Assembly (NCBI GenBank): GCA_017883605.1
Contig: JADGNH010000044.1
Coordinates: forward strand, 1-13,349
From: Methanobacteriaceae archaeon
GTDB lineage: Archaea; Methanobacteriota; Methanobacteria; Methanobacteriales; Methanobacteriaceae
Length of the DNA: 13,349 bases
Direction: 5' to 3'
Both the position numbers and the translations under genes were made by a program. The notes below the pieces were generated by a model. That model made no database searches, was not told the DNA's origin, and saw only the letters and a program-made list of their open reading frames with translations. Positions 6,170 to 13,348 of the stretch are shown here, piece after piece. Position 1 is the first letter of the stretch. Each line of letters starts with the position of its first letter.

Positions 6170-6276
6170 CTTTATCACGTGCTTATCTTTGATAACTAAA
6201 ATTTATCATTATTACCTATTTAATATCCACCACCAAAATAACAAACTTTTTTTAGTGAAATCAGAACTTAATAGTA

Positions 6277-6284
6277 AGGGAGAT
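6277..6284 (+). promoter_or_regulatory. Ribosome binding site of the FwdC-like gene
   Basis: AGGGAGAT four bases before the ATG at 6289. A TATA-like tatttaatat lies near 6219-6228. Confidence 0.6.
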
Positions 6285-6288
6285 TTAG

Positions 6289-7221
6289 ATGCTCAACATT
6301 TTTGGCAAAAAATCTGATAAAAAATCTGATAAAGAGGTCCTGGAGATAGAACTCGCGGAACCCGTTGACTGTGTCTGCGACTTCACCTACAACTTCCACT
6401 GGCAGCACCAGGGAAATAAACTTGATCCCACCTGGAAAATTCCTGGTACAAATTACACCTTTGGAGATCTGATTGAACACCTTAAAAACAATGGTGATGT
6501 GCGTATAAATGGGGATGCCGGGCACAGGCTCTGTTCAAGTATGGGGGTTGACCTCCAATACTTTGGGGGAAGCGGCGGCGATGTCCCGGTGGGGGATGTC
6601 TACGTGGAAGGTGATGTGGACACCAGGATGGGAATAAGCATGATCAGGGGTAGTATCTACGTTAAGGGAGATGTAAAGGAACCAGTGGGAAACGTGGTCA
6701 GGATCAAATCTAATGTTAAAGGTTATAAAAAATTCATTTCAATAACAGACATCACCATGAACAATTTAAAGGGTTATAAAATAGAGGGCTGCCGTCTGGA
6801 GGGTAACAAACTGTTTATAAACGATGGAATGGTCAAGGACACCGTAGGCGCCAGATTAAACCGTGGCGCTGAGATCGTTTTAGATGGGAATGTTGACCTA
6901 AGTACCGGGATACTGATGAGGAACGGAACGGTGCAAATAAATGGAAATGCTGGTAAAAATACCGGTGCCCTTCTTAACGGGGGGACTGTTATTATAAATG
7001 GAGATACAGATGATTTCACCGCTATAGATATGATTTCTGGCACCATTATAGTTAACGGTAATGCTGGGAAGTTTCTGGCTGCAAACAAAAAAAAAGGAAA
7101 GATTCTGGCAAAAAAGGGCAGCCCCATACCGCCCAGTAAGGAAAAGGACCTGGACACTGAGGATCACAGCTTGATTTTAAGGCACGGCTTTAATCCCCGG
7201 GATTTTGTGAAGTTCGAGTGA
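6289..7221 (+). CDS. GXGXG beta-helix protein, FwdC / glutamate synthase C-terminal-like
   Basis: A 310-residue soluble protein. From about residue 67 to 280 it consists of roughly 19-20-residue repeats of the form G-x-(V/I)-x-(V/I)-x-G-(D/N)-(A/V)-(G/D), for example DVRINGDAG, GTVQINGNAGKNTGALLNGG and GTIIVNGNAG. That is the right-handed parallel beta-helix shared by formylmethanofuran dehydrogenase subunit C (FwdC/FmdC) and the C-terminal domain of glutamate synthase. No other fwd/fmd or glt subunit is nearby, so it is probably an orphan paralogue rather than the methanogenesis subunit. The N-terminal 60 residues (with CVC at 28-30 and a duplicated KKSD) are not typical. In the known complexes this fold is structural. 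AGGGAGAT supports the start. It is divergent from the TtuA-like gene. Confidence 0.75.
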   Translation: MLNIFGKKSDKKSDKEVLEIELAEPVDCVCDFTYNFHWQHQGNKLDPTWKIPGTNYTFGDLIEHLKNNGDVRINGDAGHRLCSSMGVDLQYFGGSGGDVPVGDVYVEGDVDTRMGISMIRGSIYVKGDVKEPVGNVVRIKSNVKGYKKFISITDITMNNLKGYKIEGCRLEGNKLFINDGMVKDTVGARLNRGAEIVLDGNVDLSTGILMRNGTVQINGNAGKNTGALLNGGTVIINGDTDDFTAIDMISGTIIVNGNAGKFLAANKKKGKILAKKGSPIPPSKEKDLDTEDHSLILRHGFNPRDFVKFE

Positions 7222-7402
7222 AAAATAAGTATCCAGTAAATTGTTTTAACTTTAAAAATAGAATAGGTTAGAATATAAAAATTGACTTTAAAAAATGGAT
7301 TAGAATAAAAATTAACTTAAAATAAAATTCAAATTGAAATAATAATTGAATTTACAAATAGGATTTGCCATATATTAATAGAATAACTTCTGAGGATAAA
7401 GC

Positions 7403-7412
7403 TTTTATTTAA
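7403..7412 (+). promoter_or_regulatory. Putative TATA box of the DedA gene (leaderless transcript)
   Basis: ttttatttaa is centred about 24 bases before the ATG at 7431, and no ribosome binding site lies between. Archaeal transcription starts about 25 bases after the TATA box, so the transcript would begin at or next to the start codon. Confidence 0.4.
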
Positions 7413-7430
7413 GTAAAATCATTTAACGTT

Positions 7431-8045
7431 ATGATAGGAATAGTTGAATACGTAAGCAGTCTGGCAATCTATCTCATTGAAACTCTGGGATACTGGGGCG
7501 TATTCATAGGTATGACACTTGAAAGTGCCTGCATCCCCCTTCCCAGTGAAATTATAATGCCTTTTGCCGGATTTGTGGTCTATGAGGGTCAGATGACTCT
7601 GTGGGGTATAACTTTAGTGGGAGCCCTGGGCAACCTTTTCGGATCCCTCATCGCTTACTTCGTGGGCCTCAAAGGGGGCCGGCCTTTGCTGGAAAAATAC
7701 GGTAAATATGTCCTCATAACCCACAGCAAACTTGAACTGGCTGATGAATGGTTTGCAAAGTACGGTCATGAAGCGGTTCTCATAAGCCGAGTTCTCCCAG
7801 TGATACGTACGTTCATCTCCCTACCGGCAGGCATAGCGCATATGGACCTTAAAAAGTTTGTTATATACACTTTCCTGGGATCTCTGCCCTGGTGCTTTGC
7901 ATTGGGCTACATTGGAGTGCAGTTAGGGCCACAATGGGAAACCATCAAGGGTTACTTCCACATACTGGACATCATTGTTGTTATTGGAGCTGTAGCATTT
8001 TTAGTTTATATTATACATAAATACTGGAACAGAGACAGATTGTAA
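7431..8045 (+). CDS. DedA family membrane protein (VTT domain)
   Basis: A 204-residue polytopic membrane protein with the family's marks: the ESACIPLPSEIIMPFAG segment (31-47), corresponding to the conserved E-x4-P-x-P-(S/G)-E re-entrant loop, the glycine-rich GALGNLFGSLIAYFVG helix (64-79), and SRVLPVIRTFISLPAG (119-134) with the two arginines R120 and R126. DedA proteins are proton-motive-force-linked membrane proteins, and several members act as lipid flippases (undecaprenyl phosphate, phosphatidylethanolamine). The substrate in archaea is unknown to me. The protein ends with a basic cytoplasmic tail (HKYWNRDRL). The length is usual for the family. It stands alone, 209 bp after the beta-helix gene. 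Confidence 0.92.
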   Translation: MIGIVEYVSSLAIYLIETLGYWGVFIGMTLESACIPLPSEIIMPFAGFVVYEGQMTLWGITLVGALGNLFGSLIAYFVGLKGGRPLLEKYGKYVLITHSKLELADEWFAKYGHEAVLISRVLPVIRTFISLPAGIAHMDLKKFVIYTFLGSLPWCFALGYIGVQLGPQWETIKGYFHILDIIVVIGAVAFLVYIIHKYWNRDRL

Positions 8046-8198
8046 AAGATTATAGAACATTATTTTTATAAATTAAACCTTATTAATTAAATATTAGTTC
8101 TATTAATTGTAAATAAGCCTTAAATCCCTTAACCACCTGATATTTTTTTAACCTAATAAAAAAATTAATAAAAATTGATAGCTTTATAATATAGAAAC

Positions 8199-8208
8199 TT
8201 TTATAAAT
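8199..8208 (+). promoter_or_regulatory. Putative TATA box of htpX
   Basis: A tttataaata-like box in the spacer, followed by a second tatataa at about 8211-8217. Either would give a short leader before the ATG at 8259. Confidence 0.4.
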
Positions 8209-8247
8209 AGTATATAACCAGTGATATAGAATGGAGAGAAAAAACCT

Positions 8248-8254
8248 AGGTGGT
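8248..8254 (+). promoter_or_regulatory. Ribosome binding site that sets the htpX start
   Basis: AGGTGGT stands four bases before the ATG at 8259. A longer reading from GTG at 8250 would begin inside this element, so the ATG is preferred. Confidence 0.7.
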
Positions 8255-8258
8255 AAGA

Positions 8259-9212
8259 ATGGAATCAATTAGTAAATTTGGATTAAATATGAGGCTTTTC
8301 TTAGCCATAGCGCTTTTATTTGGGCTACTCTATATCCTAATAACCATAATAGCATATTTTTTCAAATTCGGAACGCCTTTATTGTTTGCCGTGCTCGCTG
8401 CTGTGATGGTATTGGGCCAGTTCTTGATAGGCCCCCGGATAGTGGAGTGGGCCATGCACGTGAGGTACGTGTCCCCTGAAGAAGCTCCCAGACTCCATGC
8501 CATGGTGGAAGACCTGGCTTTAAAAGCAGGAATACCCAAACCAAGGGTAGGTATCTCTGAAACCAGCGTCCCCAACGCCTTTGCCTTTGGAAAAACCAAA
8601 GGAGATGGAAGAGTTTGTGTAACCCGGGGACTTCTCAATATATTGAATGATGGTGAATTAAAGGCAGTTTTAGGGCATGAATTATCCCACATACGTCACA
8701 ACGACATGGCGGTTATGACCTTGGTAAGCGTGATTCCCCTCATCTTTTATTATATCGCCTTCAGCACCCTCTTTAGTGGTGATGATGATGCAGGAATTAT
8801 TGGCATAGTGGCAATAGCGGCCTATATCTTAGGAGAGTTATTAGTTCTCTTTATATCCCGGGTCAGGGAATACTACGCCGACCAGGGAAGTATTGAACTG
8901 GGCAACCCACCCCATGAACTAGCAAGCGCCCTTTATAAACTGGTATATGGATCAGCCCACATTAAAAAGGAAGAAATAAAAAAAGTGGAGGGTTTTAAAG
9001 CCTTTTTTGTAAACGACATTTCAGACGCCCCTAACGAGATTGAAAACTTAAAACAGATAGATTTAAACCTGGACGGAGCCATCAGCGAATCTGAGCTGGG
9101 CGAACTTAGATACACTCCAGCCAGGATTGGTACGGGCAGCAAACTGATGGAACTAATTTCCACCCACCCTAATATGGTGAAAAGGGTCAAAAGATTGGCT
9201 GAACTCGGCTAA
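8259..9212 (+). CDS. htpX: HtpX-like zinc metalloprotease (M48)
   Basis: A 317-residue membrane-bound M48 peptidase that degrades damaged membrane proteins. Two N-terminal membrane helices (about 12-34 and 38-58) are followed by the zinc site HELSH (140-144), with E141 as the general base, and by the third ligand E204 in REYYADQGS. Two further hydrophobic segments lie between them (about 151-171 and 178-199). SETSVPNAFAFG and CVTRGLL are family motifs. Residues 268-279, D-L-N-L-D-G-A-I-S-E-S-E, match a canonical EF-hand calcium loop, which I would not expect in HtpX. The start at 8259 follows AGGTGGT; GTG at 8250 would add three residues. It lies 213 bp after the DedA gene and probably has its own promoter. 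Confidence 0.93.
   Translation: MESISKFGLNMRLFLAIALLFGLLYILITIIAYFFKFGTPLLFAVLAAVMVLGQFLIGPRIVEWAMHVRYVSPEEAPRLHAMVEDLALKAGIPKPRVGISETSVPNAFAFGKTKGDGRVCVTRGLLNILNDGELKAVLGHELSHIRHNDMAVMTLVSVIPLIFYYIAFSTLFSGDDDAGIIGIVAIAAYILGELLVLFISRVREYYADQGSIELGNPPHELASALYKLVYGSAHIKKEEIKKVEGFKAFFVNDISDAPNEIENLKQIDLNLDGAISESELGELRYTPARIGTGSKLMELISTHPNMVKRVKRLAELG
9060..9095 (+). other. EF-hand-like calcium loop encoded within htpX
   Basis: The twelve residues DLNLDGAISESE place Asp, Asn, Asp at loop positions 1, 3 and 5, Gly at 6, Ile at 8 and Glu at 12, the exact EF-hand pattern. They lie in the C-terminal soluble domain, just before the final helix. Confidence 0.6.
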
Positions 9213-9566
9213 TCAAATAATTGATCCTCTTACCTTCTTTTTAAAATTGAATCAATTCTTAAAACTGCTTTTCACCAAAAACCTCCTGTTATTCTTTCTA
9301 TTTATGGATCTTAATTTTTGAAATAATTGGAGAAATTTAAAAAATATAAAATAAGTTTAAAGAAAGTTTAAAAAACAAAATATAGAAAAATTAATATAAA
9401 CCAGTTATAGACCTAAAAAGCGTTTAGGGACATAAATACATTTACTTCCCTACTTTCTTTAATTCACTCAACTTACCTCAATTCAATTACAACTTTATGT
9501 TCTTTAATTCAACTACAACTTAGACTCCATAACCTCTTTCAAAATAATTATAACTTCATAAAGTCT
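9213..9566. other. AT-rich convergent spacer, no gene seen
   Basis: The spacer between the convergent htpX and peptidase genes. T-rich runs follow htpX (ctttttt-like, 9234-9242) and could terminate its transcript. A degenerate 26-bp direct repeat lies at 9482-9521 (ttcaattacaactt and ttcaactacaactt), with ttctttaattca twice (9455-9466, 9500-9511). A strong AGGAGGT-type site on the minus strand (9281-9287) leads only to a seven-codon frame. Confidence 0.5.
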
Positions 9567-10178
9567 TCAATATACTTTCACCACCCCGATAACATTTTCT
9601 TTAGGAAGCCAGGTGTCTAAACCCTTTAAAATTGTATTCCCAGTCACTATAACCTCTCTGTTATCACTTTTTAAGTAGACCTGGCCGTCATTAATTTCTG
9701 CCACTCTCTTTACTATGAGGTTATAGGTAGGATGACGGGCCACCACTATGTCTCCCACCTTAAAATCGGTAGTTTTAAGGACCATGATGCTCTGACCATC
9801 CTTAAGAGTAGGGACCATGGATGTTCCGCTCACCGTGGCCGGCATAGGTAGTTGATCGACTCCGAACTGGGAATCTATTTTAACTTCCTCTGCTGTATAG
9901 TTGTATTCTACAGCAATAGCTTGCATATCCGCTTTAACACTATTAACCGTGCTGGTATCACTCTTTACATCTATTTCAACTTTATCTCGCATTTCTGCCA
10001 GCATTTCATTGGGAACAGGGATGAAGATAAGAGATGATGTCTGAACTGTTGAATCGGTTCCATTGGTTTTTATGGTTATACTTACCTCATGTGATTGTTC
10101 TGATACGTAGAAAACCGCCGAAGCTACGGCAACAAGTATTATTATAGCCCCTATAACAAGAAATATTCGTGACCTCAA
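9567..10178 (-). CDS. S24/S26-type Ser/Lys peptidase, single membrane anchor
   Basis: About 203 residues. One N-terminal membrane helix (about residues 5-25) is followed by an extracytoplasmic region of about 85 residues, then the peptidase core. GTSMVPTL carries the catalytic Ser (S120), DGQSIMVLKTTDFKVGDIVVAR is the box C-like region, and NLIVKRV carries a Lys (K157) 37 residues after the Ser, the spacing of LexA (Ser119/Lys156). Usual archaeal signal peptidases have His in place of this Lys. The likely job is signal peptidase-like cleavage at the membrane. I prefer the TTG at 10178, because GGAGAT (10186-10191) stands seven bases before it. A TTG at 10193 would overlap aroD by 13 bp and has only AGGA two bases away. 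The gene follows aroD directly and is probably co-transcribed with it. Confidence 0.8.
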   Translation of the reverse strand: MRSRIFLVIGAIIILVAVASAVFYVSEQSHEVSITIKTNGTDSTVQTSSLIFIPVPNEMLAEMRDKVEIDVKSDTSTVNSVKADMQAIAVEYNYTAEEVKIDSQFGVDQLPMPATVSGTSMVPTLKDGQSIMVLKTTDFKVGDIVVARHPTYNLIVKRVAEINDGQVYLKSDNREVIVTGNTILKGLDTWLPKENVIGVVKVY

Positions 10179-10180
10179 TT

Positions 10181-10855
10181 TTATGATCTCCAATTTCCTA
10201 GTTCGTCTAAAAATTTCTTTGTAGTCTGAATGTCAAGCTGTCCTGGTGCTGATTCAACATCTAATGAAGCGAAAGTGAGGGGTGATCCAAAAAGCGGTGC
10301 CACTACCCGGGTATATCTCCCTATTTCCCCCATAGAAATCCCGATGGTGTCCTTAACCTGGGATAGAACCTCCAGGACTGTTAGGGTGTCCTGAATATTT
10401 TGGGGCATCACCGCAAATTTTGCAATATCTCCCAGCCCCCTCTCCCTGAAAACTATGCCCAGCAATTCCTCTAAATCGGGCGTCTTCTCAAAATCATGGA
10501 AGGATACTATTGATGATTTTGAAGCTTCGATAACCTCTGATCTATATTTATCCTTTGTCCGTAGTTCTATGTCAATGAAATCTGAATATTCCGCAACGTC
10601 CAGCAGGATTTCTGTCCTTTCACTTTCTGAACCCTCAAAAAAACCTCCCTCTGCCTGCATTCTGTTGGTAGCAATTAACTTATGGCCCATCTCCTGTAAC
10701 AAGCTCTTTAGTTTTTCAGTATTTGGATTCTCTAAAACATCTATCCTGATCTCCAAAATATCAGCCCCAAATTTTATGGCCCTTTTTGAAGATTTTAAAA
10801 GGGATGCCGGATCTTTTTCCATTATAGGAATACATACCATAGGTTTAAGAGACAA
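10181..10855 (-). CDS. aroD: 3-dehydroquinate dehydratase, type I
   Basis: Dehydrates 3-dehydroquinate to 3-dehydroshikimate in the shikimate pathway to aromatic amino acids, through a Schiff base with a lysine. At 224 residues it has the usual length of an archaeal class I enzyme. Visible motifs: EIRIDVLE (35-42), with the substrate-binding Glu and Arg; SFHDFEKTP (118-126), with the catalytic H120; AKFAVMP (145-151), with the Schiff-base K146; and SMGEIGRYTRVVAPLFGSPLTFAS (174-197), including R180. The longest reading starts at TTG 10855, with GGAG about 12 bases upstream. An ATG at 10840 would remove five residues (M6), so the start is uncertain. It is the first gene of a two-gene unit with the peptidase. 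Confidence 0.93.
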   Translation of the reverse strand: MSLKPMVCIPIMEKDPASLLKSSKRAIKFGADILEIRIDVLENPNTEKLKSLLQEMGHKLIATNRMQAEGGFFEGSESERTEILLDVAEYSDFIDIELRTKDKYRSEVIEASKSSIVSFHDFEKTPDLEELLGIVFRERGLGDIAKFAVMPQNIQDTLTVLEVLSQVKDTIGISMGEIGRYTRVVAPLFGSPLTFASLDVESAPGQLDIQTTKKFLDELGNWRS

Positions 10856-11126
10856 GTGATAACAGCGCTCCTTTAAATGTTATTAATACTTAAATTTGTT
10901 AAATAAATTCAGAGGCACTTTTTTAAGTTATAATATAATAAATACATCTTATAAAAAAATAATATATTTATAATTTTACATTAGCCTTTTGTATCTTTTA
11001 ATAAATAAAATCCTGTTTGATTGAAAAAGCACTTATTGAACAAATTTGGGATTTGAAAACATGGTTAAGTTTAACCAAATACTTCAGCAAATTTTGTAGT
11101 GTTGAATATAATATAACCTATAATAA

Positions 11127-11246
11127 TAACCTAACAACTTTTGTACTGTTATATATAACCTAACAACTTTTTGTACTTAACCTAACAACTTTTTGTACTT
11201 AACCTAACAACTTTTTGTACTGTTAAGTATATATAACCTAACAACT
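11127..11246. repeat. 22-bp direct repeat array upstream of the sortase gene
   Basis: Five copies start with taacctaacaact. A is 11127-11147 (one T shorter), B 11156-11177, C 11178-11199, D 11200-11221, and partial E 11234-11246. B, C and D are identical, head to tail, and read taacctaacaac, five Ts, then gtact. A and D are each followed by a gtt-atata-like linker. The array ends directly before a TATA-like tttatata. Confidence 0.9.
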
Positions 11247-11310
11247 AATTTATATAAAATATATTAAATCTACAGCTACTTTATAAATTAATTAAAAATA
11301 TATAGATAAA

Positions 11311-11314
11311 GGAG
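11311..11314 (+). promoter_or_regulatory. Ribosome binding site of the sortase gene
   Basis: AAAGGAGAA with GGAG nine bases before the TTG at 11324. It supports the unusual TTG start, since no in-frame ATG with a better site is near. Confidence 0.6.
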
Positions 11315-11323
11315 AATCAGAGT

Positions 11324-12328
11324 TTGAATAAGTACTTTTATCCAATTATAATTTTCTGTGTGCTATTATTAACCATTGCCTGGGTTTCTGGTAGTACAAA
11401 TACAGATACAAATACGGAGATTAAACACTATCAAAATGGTGAGATCTCTTTTGACTACCCTGCCAGTTGGCAGCAGCAGCCCAAAAAAGAAAACCAGATA
11501 GCTGCATTTCAAGACCCTGAATCTGGTCTAAATGTTAGTATCAGCCGTCAGGTTATGCCTCCCGGATATACCCCGCCTCAAAATCTCGTTTTAAATTTAG
11601 CTAACGGGGTTAAAAATGACTTTAAGCCAACATCCCAGCAGACCATAAACCTTAACGGAACCACCGCCTACGAAAACCTTTACAAAATTCAGGGGAACAG
11701 TACTCCCCTGGAACAAAAAGAAATATGGGTTCAAACCAACGGCGCACTTTACAGCGTCATATTGAAATATCCTGAAGGATACCAATCCACCAACAGCTCC
11801 TTTCTATCAAATACCGTGAATTCCATCAAATCTTTCTTTAGTTTGAACTCCCAAACCAGCTCTGATTCTGATATAATTAAAAAGAGTTTAAAGATTGCCC
11901 CTGCCAAACTTGATAATGCCGCTGTATTTGGATCGGTTGCCATACCAACTCTGGGGGTGAAGTGGAATATCCGTTACGACACGGTGAACGCATATAATGG
12001 AGTTTACCATTATTCTGAAAGTTTTTATCCAGGATCAAACGGTTCTATAGGCCTATTAGGACATCACACTACTTATTCAGCCCCATTGAACCATGTAGAA
12101 CTGATTAAACCAGGAGATACTGTGATTGTAAGGGATTATCTTACCCAAAAGAAATATACCTACGTTGTAGTGTCCAATGATGATATAAGATATGATTATG
12201 CGGTTAATACCATCAAATTCCCTCAAGGAACAAATGAACTGGTCCTTGGCACCTGCTGGCCGCCAGGTTATACCACTGCAGAGAGATATGTGCACTGCCA
12301 GCTTAGCTCGGTAGAGCCCATCAACTAA
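11324..12328 (+). CDS. Exported sortase with N-terminal PsbP-like domain
   Basis: A 334-residue exported protein. An N-terminal hydrophobic segment (6-23) is a signal peptide or anchor. Residues about 34-170 look like a PsbP/Mog1-type domain (GEISFDYPASWQ near its start, then alternating strands and VILKYPEGY). Residues about 200-330 are a sortase: a GHHTTYSAPLNHV segment with catalytic H247, KPGDTVIVRD, then LVLGTCWPPG with nucleophile C311, and ERYVHCQL with R321. The fold and the His-Cys-Arg triad are those of transpeptidases that join proteins carrying a sorting motif to surface acceptors. The gene starts with TTG and is preceded by GGAG and a 22-bp repeat array. A PIG-L-type gene follows 228 bp later. 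I saw no sortase substrate in the window. The PsbP assignment is less certain than the sortase. Confidence 0.82.
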   Translation: MNKYFYPIIIFCVLLLTIAWVSGSTNTDTNTEIKHYQNGEISFDYPASWQQQPKKENQIAAFQDPESGLNVSISRQVMPPGYTPPQNLVLNLANGVKNDFKPTSQQTINLNGTTAYENLYKIQGNSTPLEQKEIWVQTNGALYSVILKYPEGYQSTNSSFLSNTVNSIKSFFSLNSQTSSDSDIIKKSLKIAPAKLDNAAVFGSVAIPTLGVKWNIRYDTVNAYNGVYHYSESFYPGSNGSIGLLGHHTTYSAPLNHVELIKPGDTVIVRDYLTQKKYTYVVVSNDDIRYDYAVNTIKFPQGTNELVLGTCWPPGYTTAERYVHCQLSSVEPIN

Positions 12329-12504
12329 AAGGGAAAATTATTCCTAGGGATATTAATTTAAAGTAATAGCATCTGGATGTTTCAATAGAATGCTTATATC
12401 AAATAGAAATATCTAAATATTAATATATCATATGGGAACATATCACTATAATATAATATTAATGTAAATCATCTCGATATCAAAATAAAAATGTCCACAT
12501 TAAT

Positions 12505-12537
12505 TATTTAATTTATAACATGAATATTTAATTTATA
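12505..12537 (+). promoter_or_regulatory. Duplicated TATA-like element before the PIG-L gene
   Basis: tatttaatttata occurs twice (12505-12517 and 12525-12537), 20 bp apart. The first copy would start transcription near 12540, leaving a short leader that includes AGGTTGA (12546-12552). The rest of 12329-12556 is AT-rich with no gene seen. Confidence 0.4.
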
Positions 12538-12556
12538 TTTATTGTAGGTTGAAAAA

Positions 12557-13348
12557 ATGAAGAAAAGAATGTTTTCATTCCTTTTAATAGTTCTACTCTT
12601 TTTATTTTTTGCCATATTTTCAAGTACTCAGGTTTCCAATCCAAATTCCAATGAGAACGTCCCTAATGTGACGGTTAACGCCACCCCTGATAATGGAAAG
12701 GTGGCAGTTATCCTGCCCCATCCTGATGATGAAACCATAGGAGTGGGTGGAACAATCCAGATGATAATGGATAACGGGAACACAGTCCACTGTGAGCTTA
12801 TGACCTCAGGCAACGCAGTAGGTTCCCAGCTGCGTACCGTAGAAAATTACTATGGCGTCAACATTTCTGCCAACTCATCTGAAGCCTACAGAAAGAAATT
12901 AATAAGAGAAGATTCCTTTAAAAGAGTGATGGCAATCTATGGCTGCCAGTACAATATAGAAGGATATGATGATGGTTCTCTAAACTCAGATATTGTGTTT
13001 ACAGCTATGGAAGACCTTTATCTGAAAGGAGGATATACCACATTCTATACCGTGACTGGTGACATTAACGGTGACCATCTGGCCTGCTATCAGGCCATGA
13101 TTAGGATGAAAGAGAAGTATCCCCAACTTAAATACAGAGAATTTCCCATTTACTGGTACCGTTCCAGCACCCCAGAACCAATGGCTATCACGAACAACTA
13201 CACCGACATAGACGTTACTAAATATATTTCAAAAAAACAACAGGCTTTCCAGGTCTATTATAACATTAACACCATTCTTCCCTCGTTTTATCCCTACAGC
13301 ACCGGTGCAATCAGTTCAAGTCCCGAGAGAATATACTACATAAATTAA
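12557..13348 (+). CDS. Exported PIG-L (LmbE-like) deacetylase
   Basis: A 263-residue protein with an N-terminal hydrophobic signal or anchor (about 5-23). PHPDDETIGVGGTI (54-67) contains the HPDDE zinc motif: H55 and D58 bind zinc and D57 is the likely general base, by analogy with MshB. TGDINGDHLACYQAM (167-181) supplies the third zinc ligand H174, where many members have HPDH. Family enzymes remove N-acetyl groups from N-acetylglucosamine-type sugars, so the likely substrate is an amino sugar of the cell envelope or a glycoconjugate. The exact substrate is unknown. The signal sequence places it outside the membrane. AGGTTGA lies before the ATG. It follows the sortase gene in the same direction, although the 228-bp gap and the TATA-like repeats suggest its own promoter. 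The frame ends one base before the window does. Confidence 0.87.
   Translation: MKKRMFSFLLIVLLFLFFAIFSSTQVSNPNSNENVPNVTVNATPDNGKVAVILPHPDDETIGVGGTIQMIMDNGNTVHCELMTSGNAVGSQLRTVENYYGVNISANSSEAYRKKLIREDSFKRVMAIYGCQYNIEGYDDGSLNSDIVFTAMEDLYLKGGYTTFYTVTGDINGDHLACYQAMIRMKEKYPQLKYREFPIYWYRSSTPEPMAITNNYTDIDVTKYISKKQQAFQVYYNINTILPSFYPYSTGAISSSPERIYYIN

Larger units (their letters stand above)
10856..11323. other. Divergent AT-rich spacer between aroD and the sortase gene
   Basis: No coding frame is seen. The spacer holds promoter-like AT boxes for both directions, a near-palindrome TGGTTAA-GT-TTAACCA (11062-11077), the 22-bp repeat array listed separately, and TATA-like tttatataaaat (from about 11249) and tttataaatta (from about 11280) before the sortase gene. 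Confidence 0.6.

Noticed and set aside
6898..7167. Minus-strand frames within the beta-helix gene
   Set aside because: Shadows of the repeat-rich coding strand, with no start signals.
8250..8258. A GTG start for htpX three codons upstream of the chosen ATG
   Set aside because: It lies inside AGGTGGT, which is well placed as the ribosome binding site for the ATG at 8259.
8231..8272. A 13-codon frame from ATG 8231 overlapping the htpX start
   Set aside because: It lacks a ribosome binding site and contains the one used by htpX; there is no evidence for translation.
9252..9287. AGGAGGT on the minus strand followed by GTG
   Set aside because: The strong ribosome-binding-like site leads to only seven codons (MKSSFKN), and the other frames also stop at once. 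Probably chance.
11127..11246. The 22-bp repeats as a CRISPR array
   Set aside because: The units touch each other without unique spacers of regular length, and no cas gene is present.
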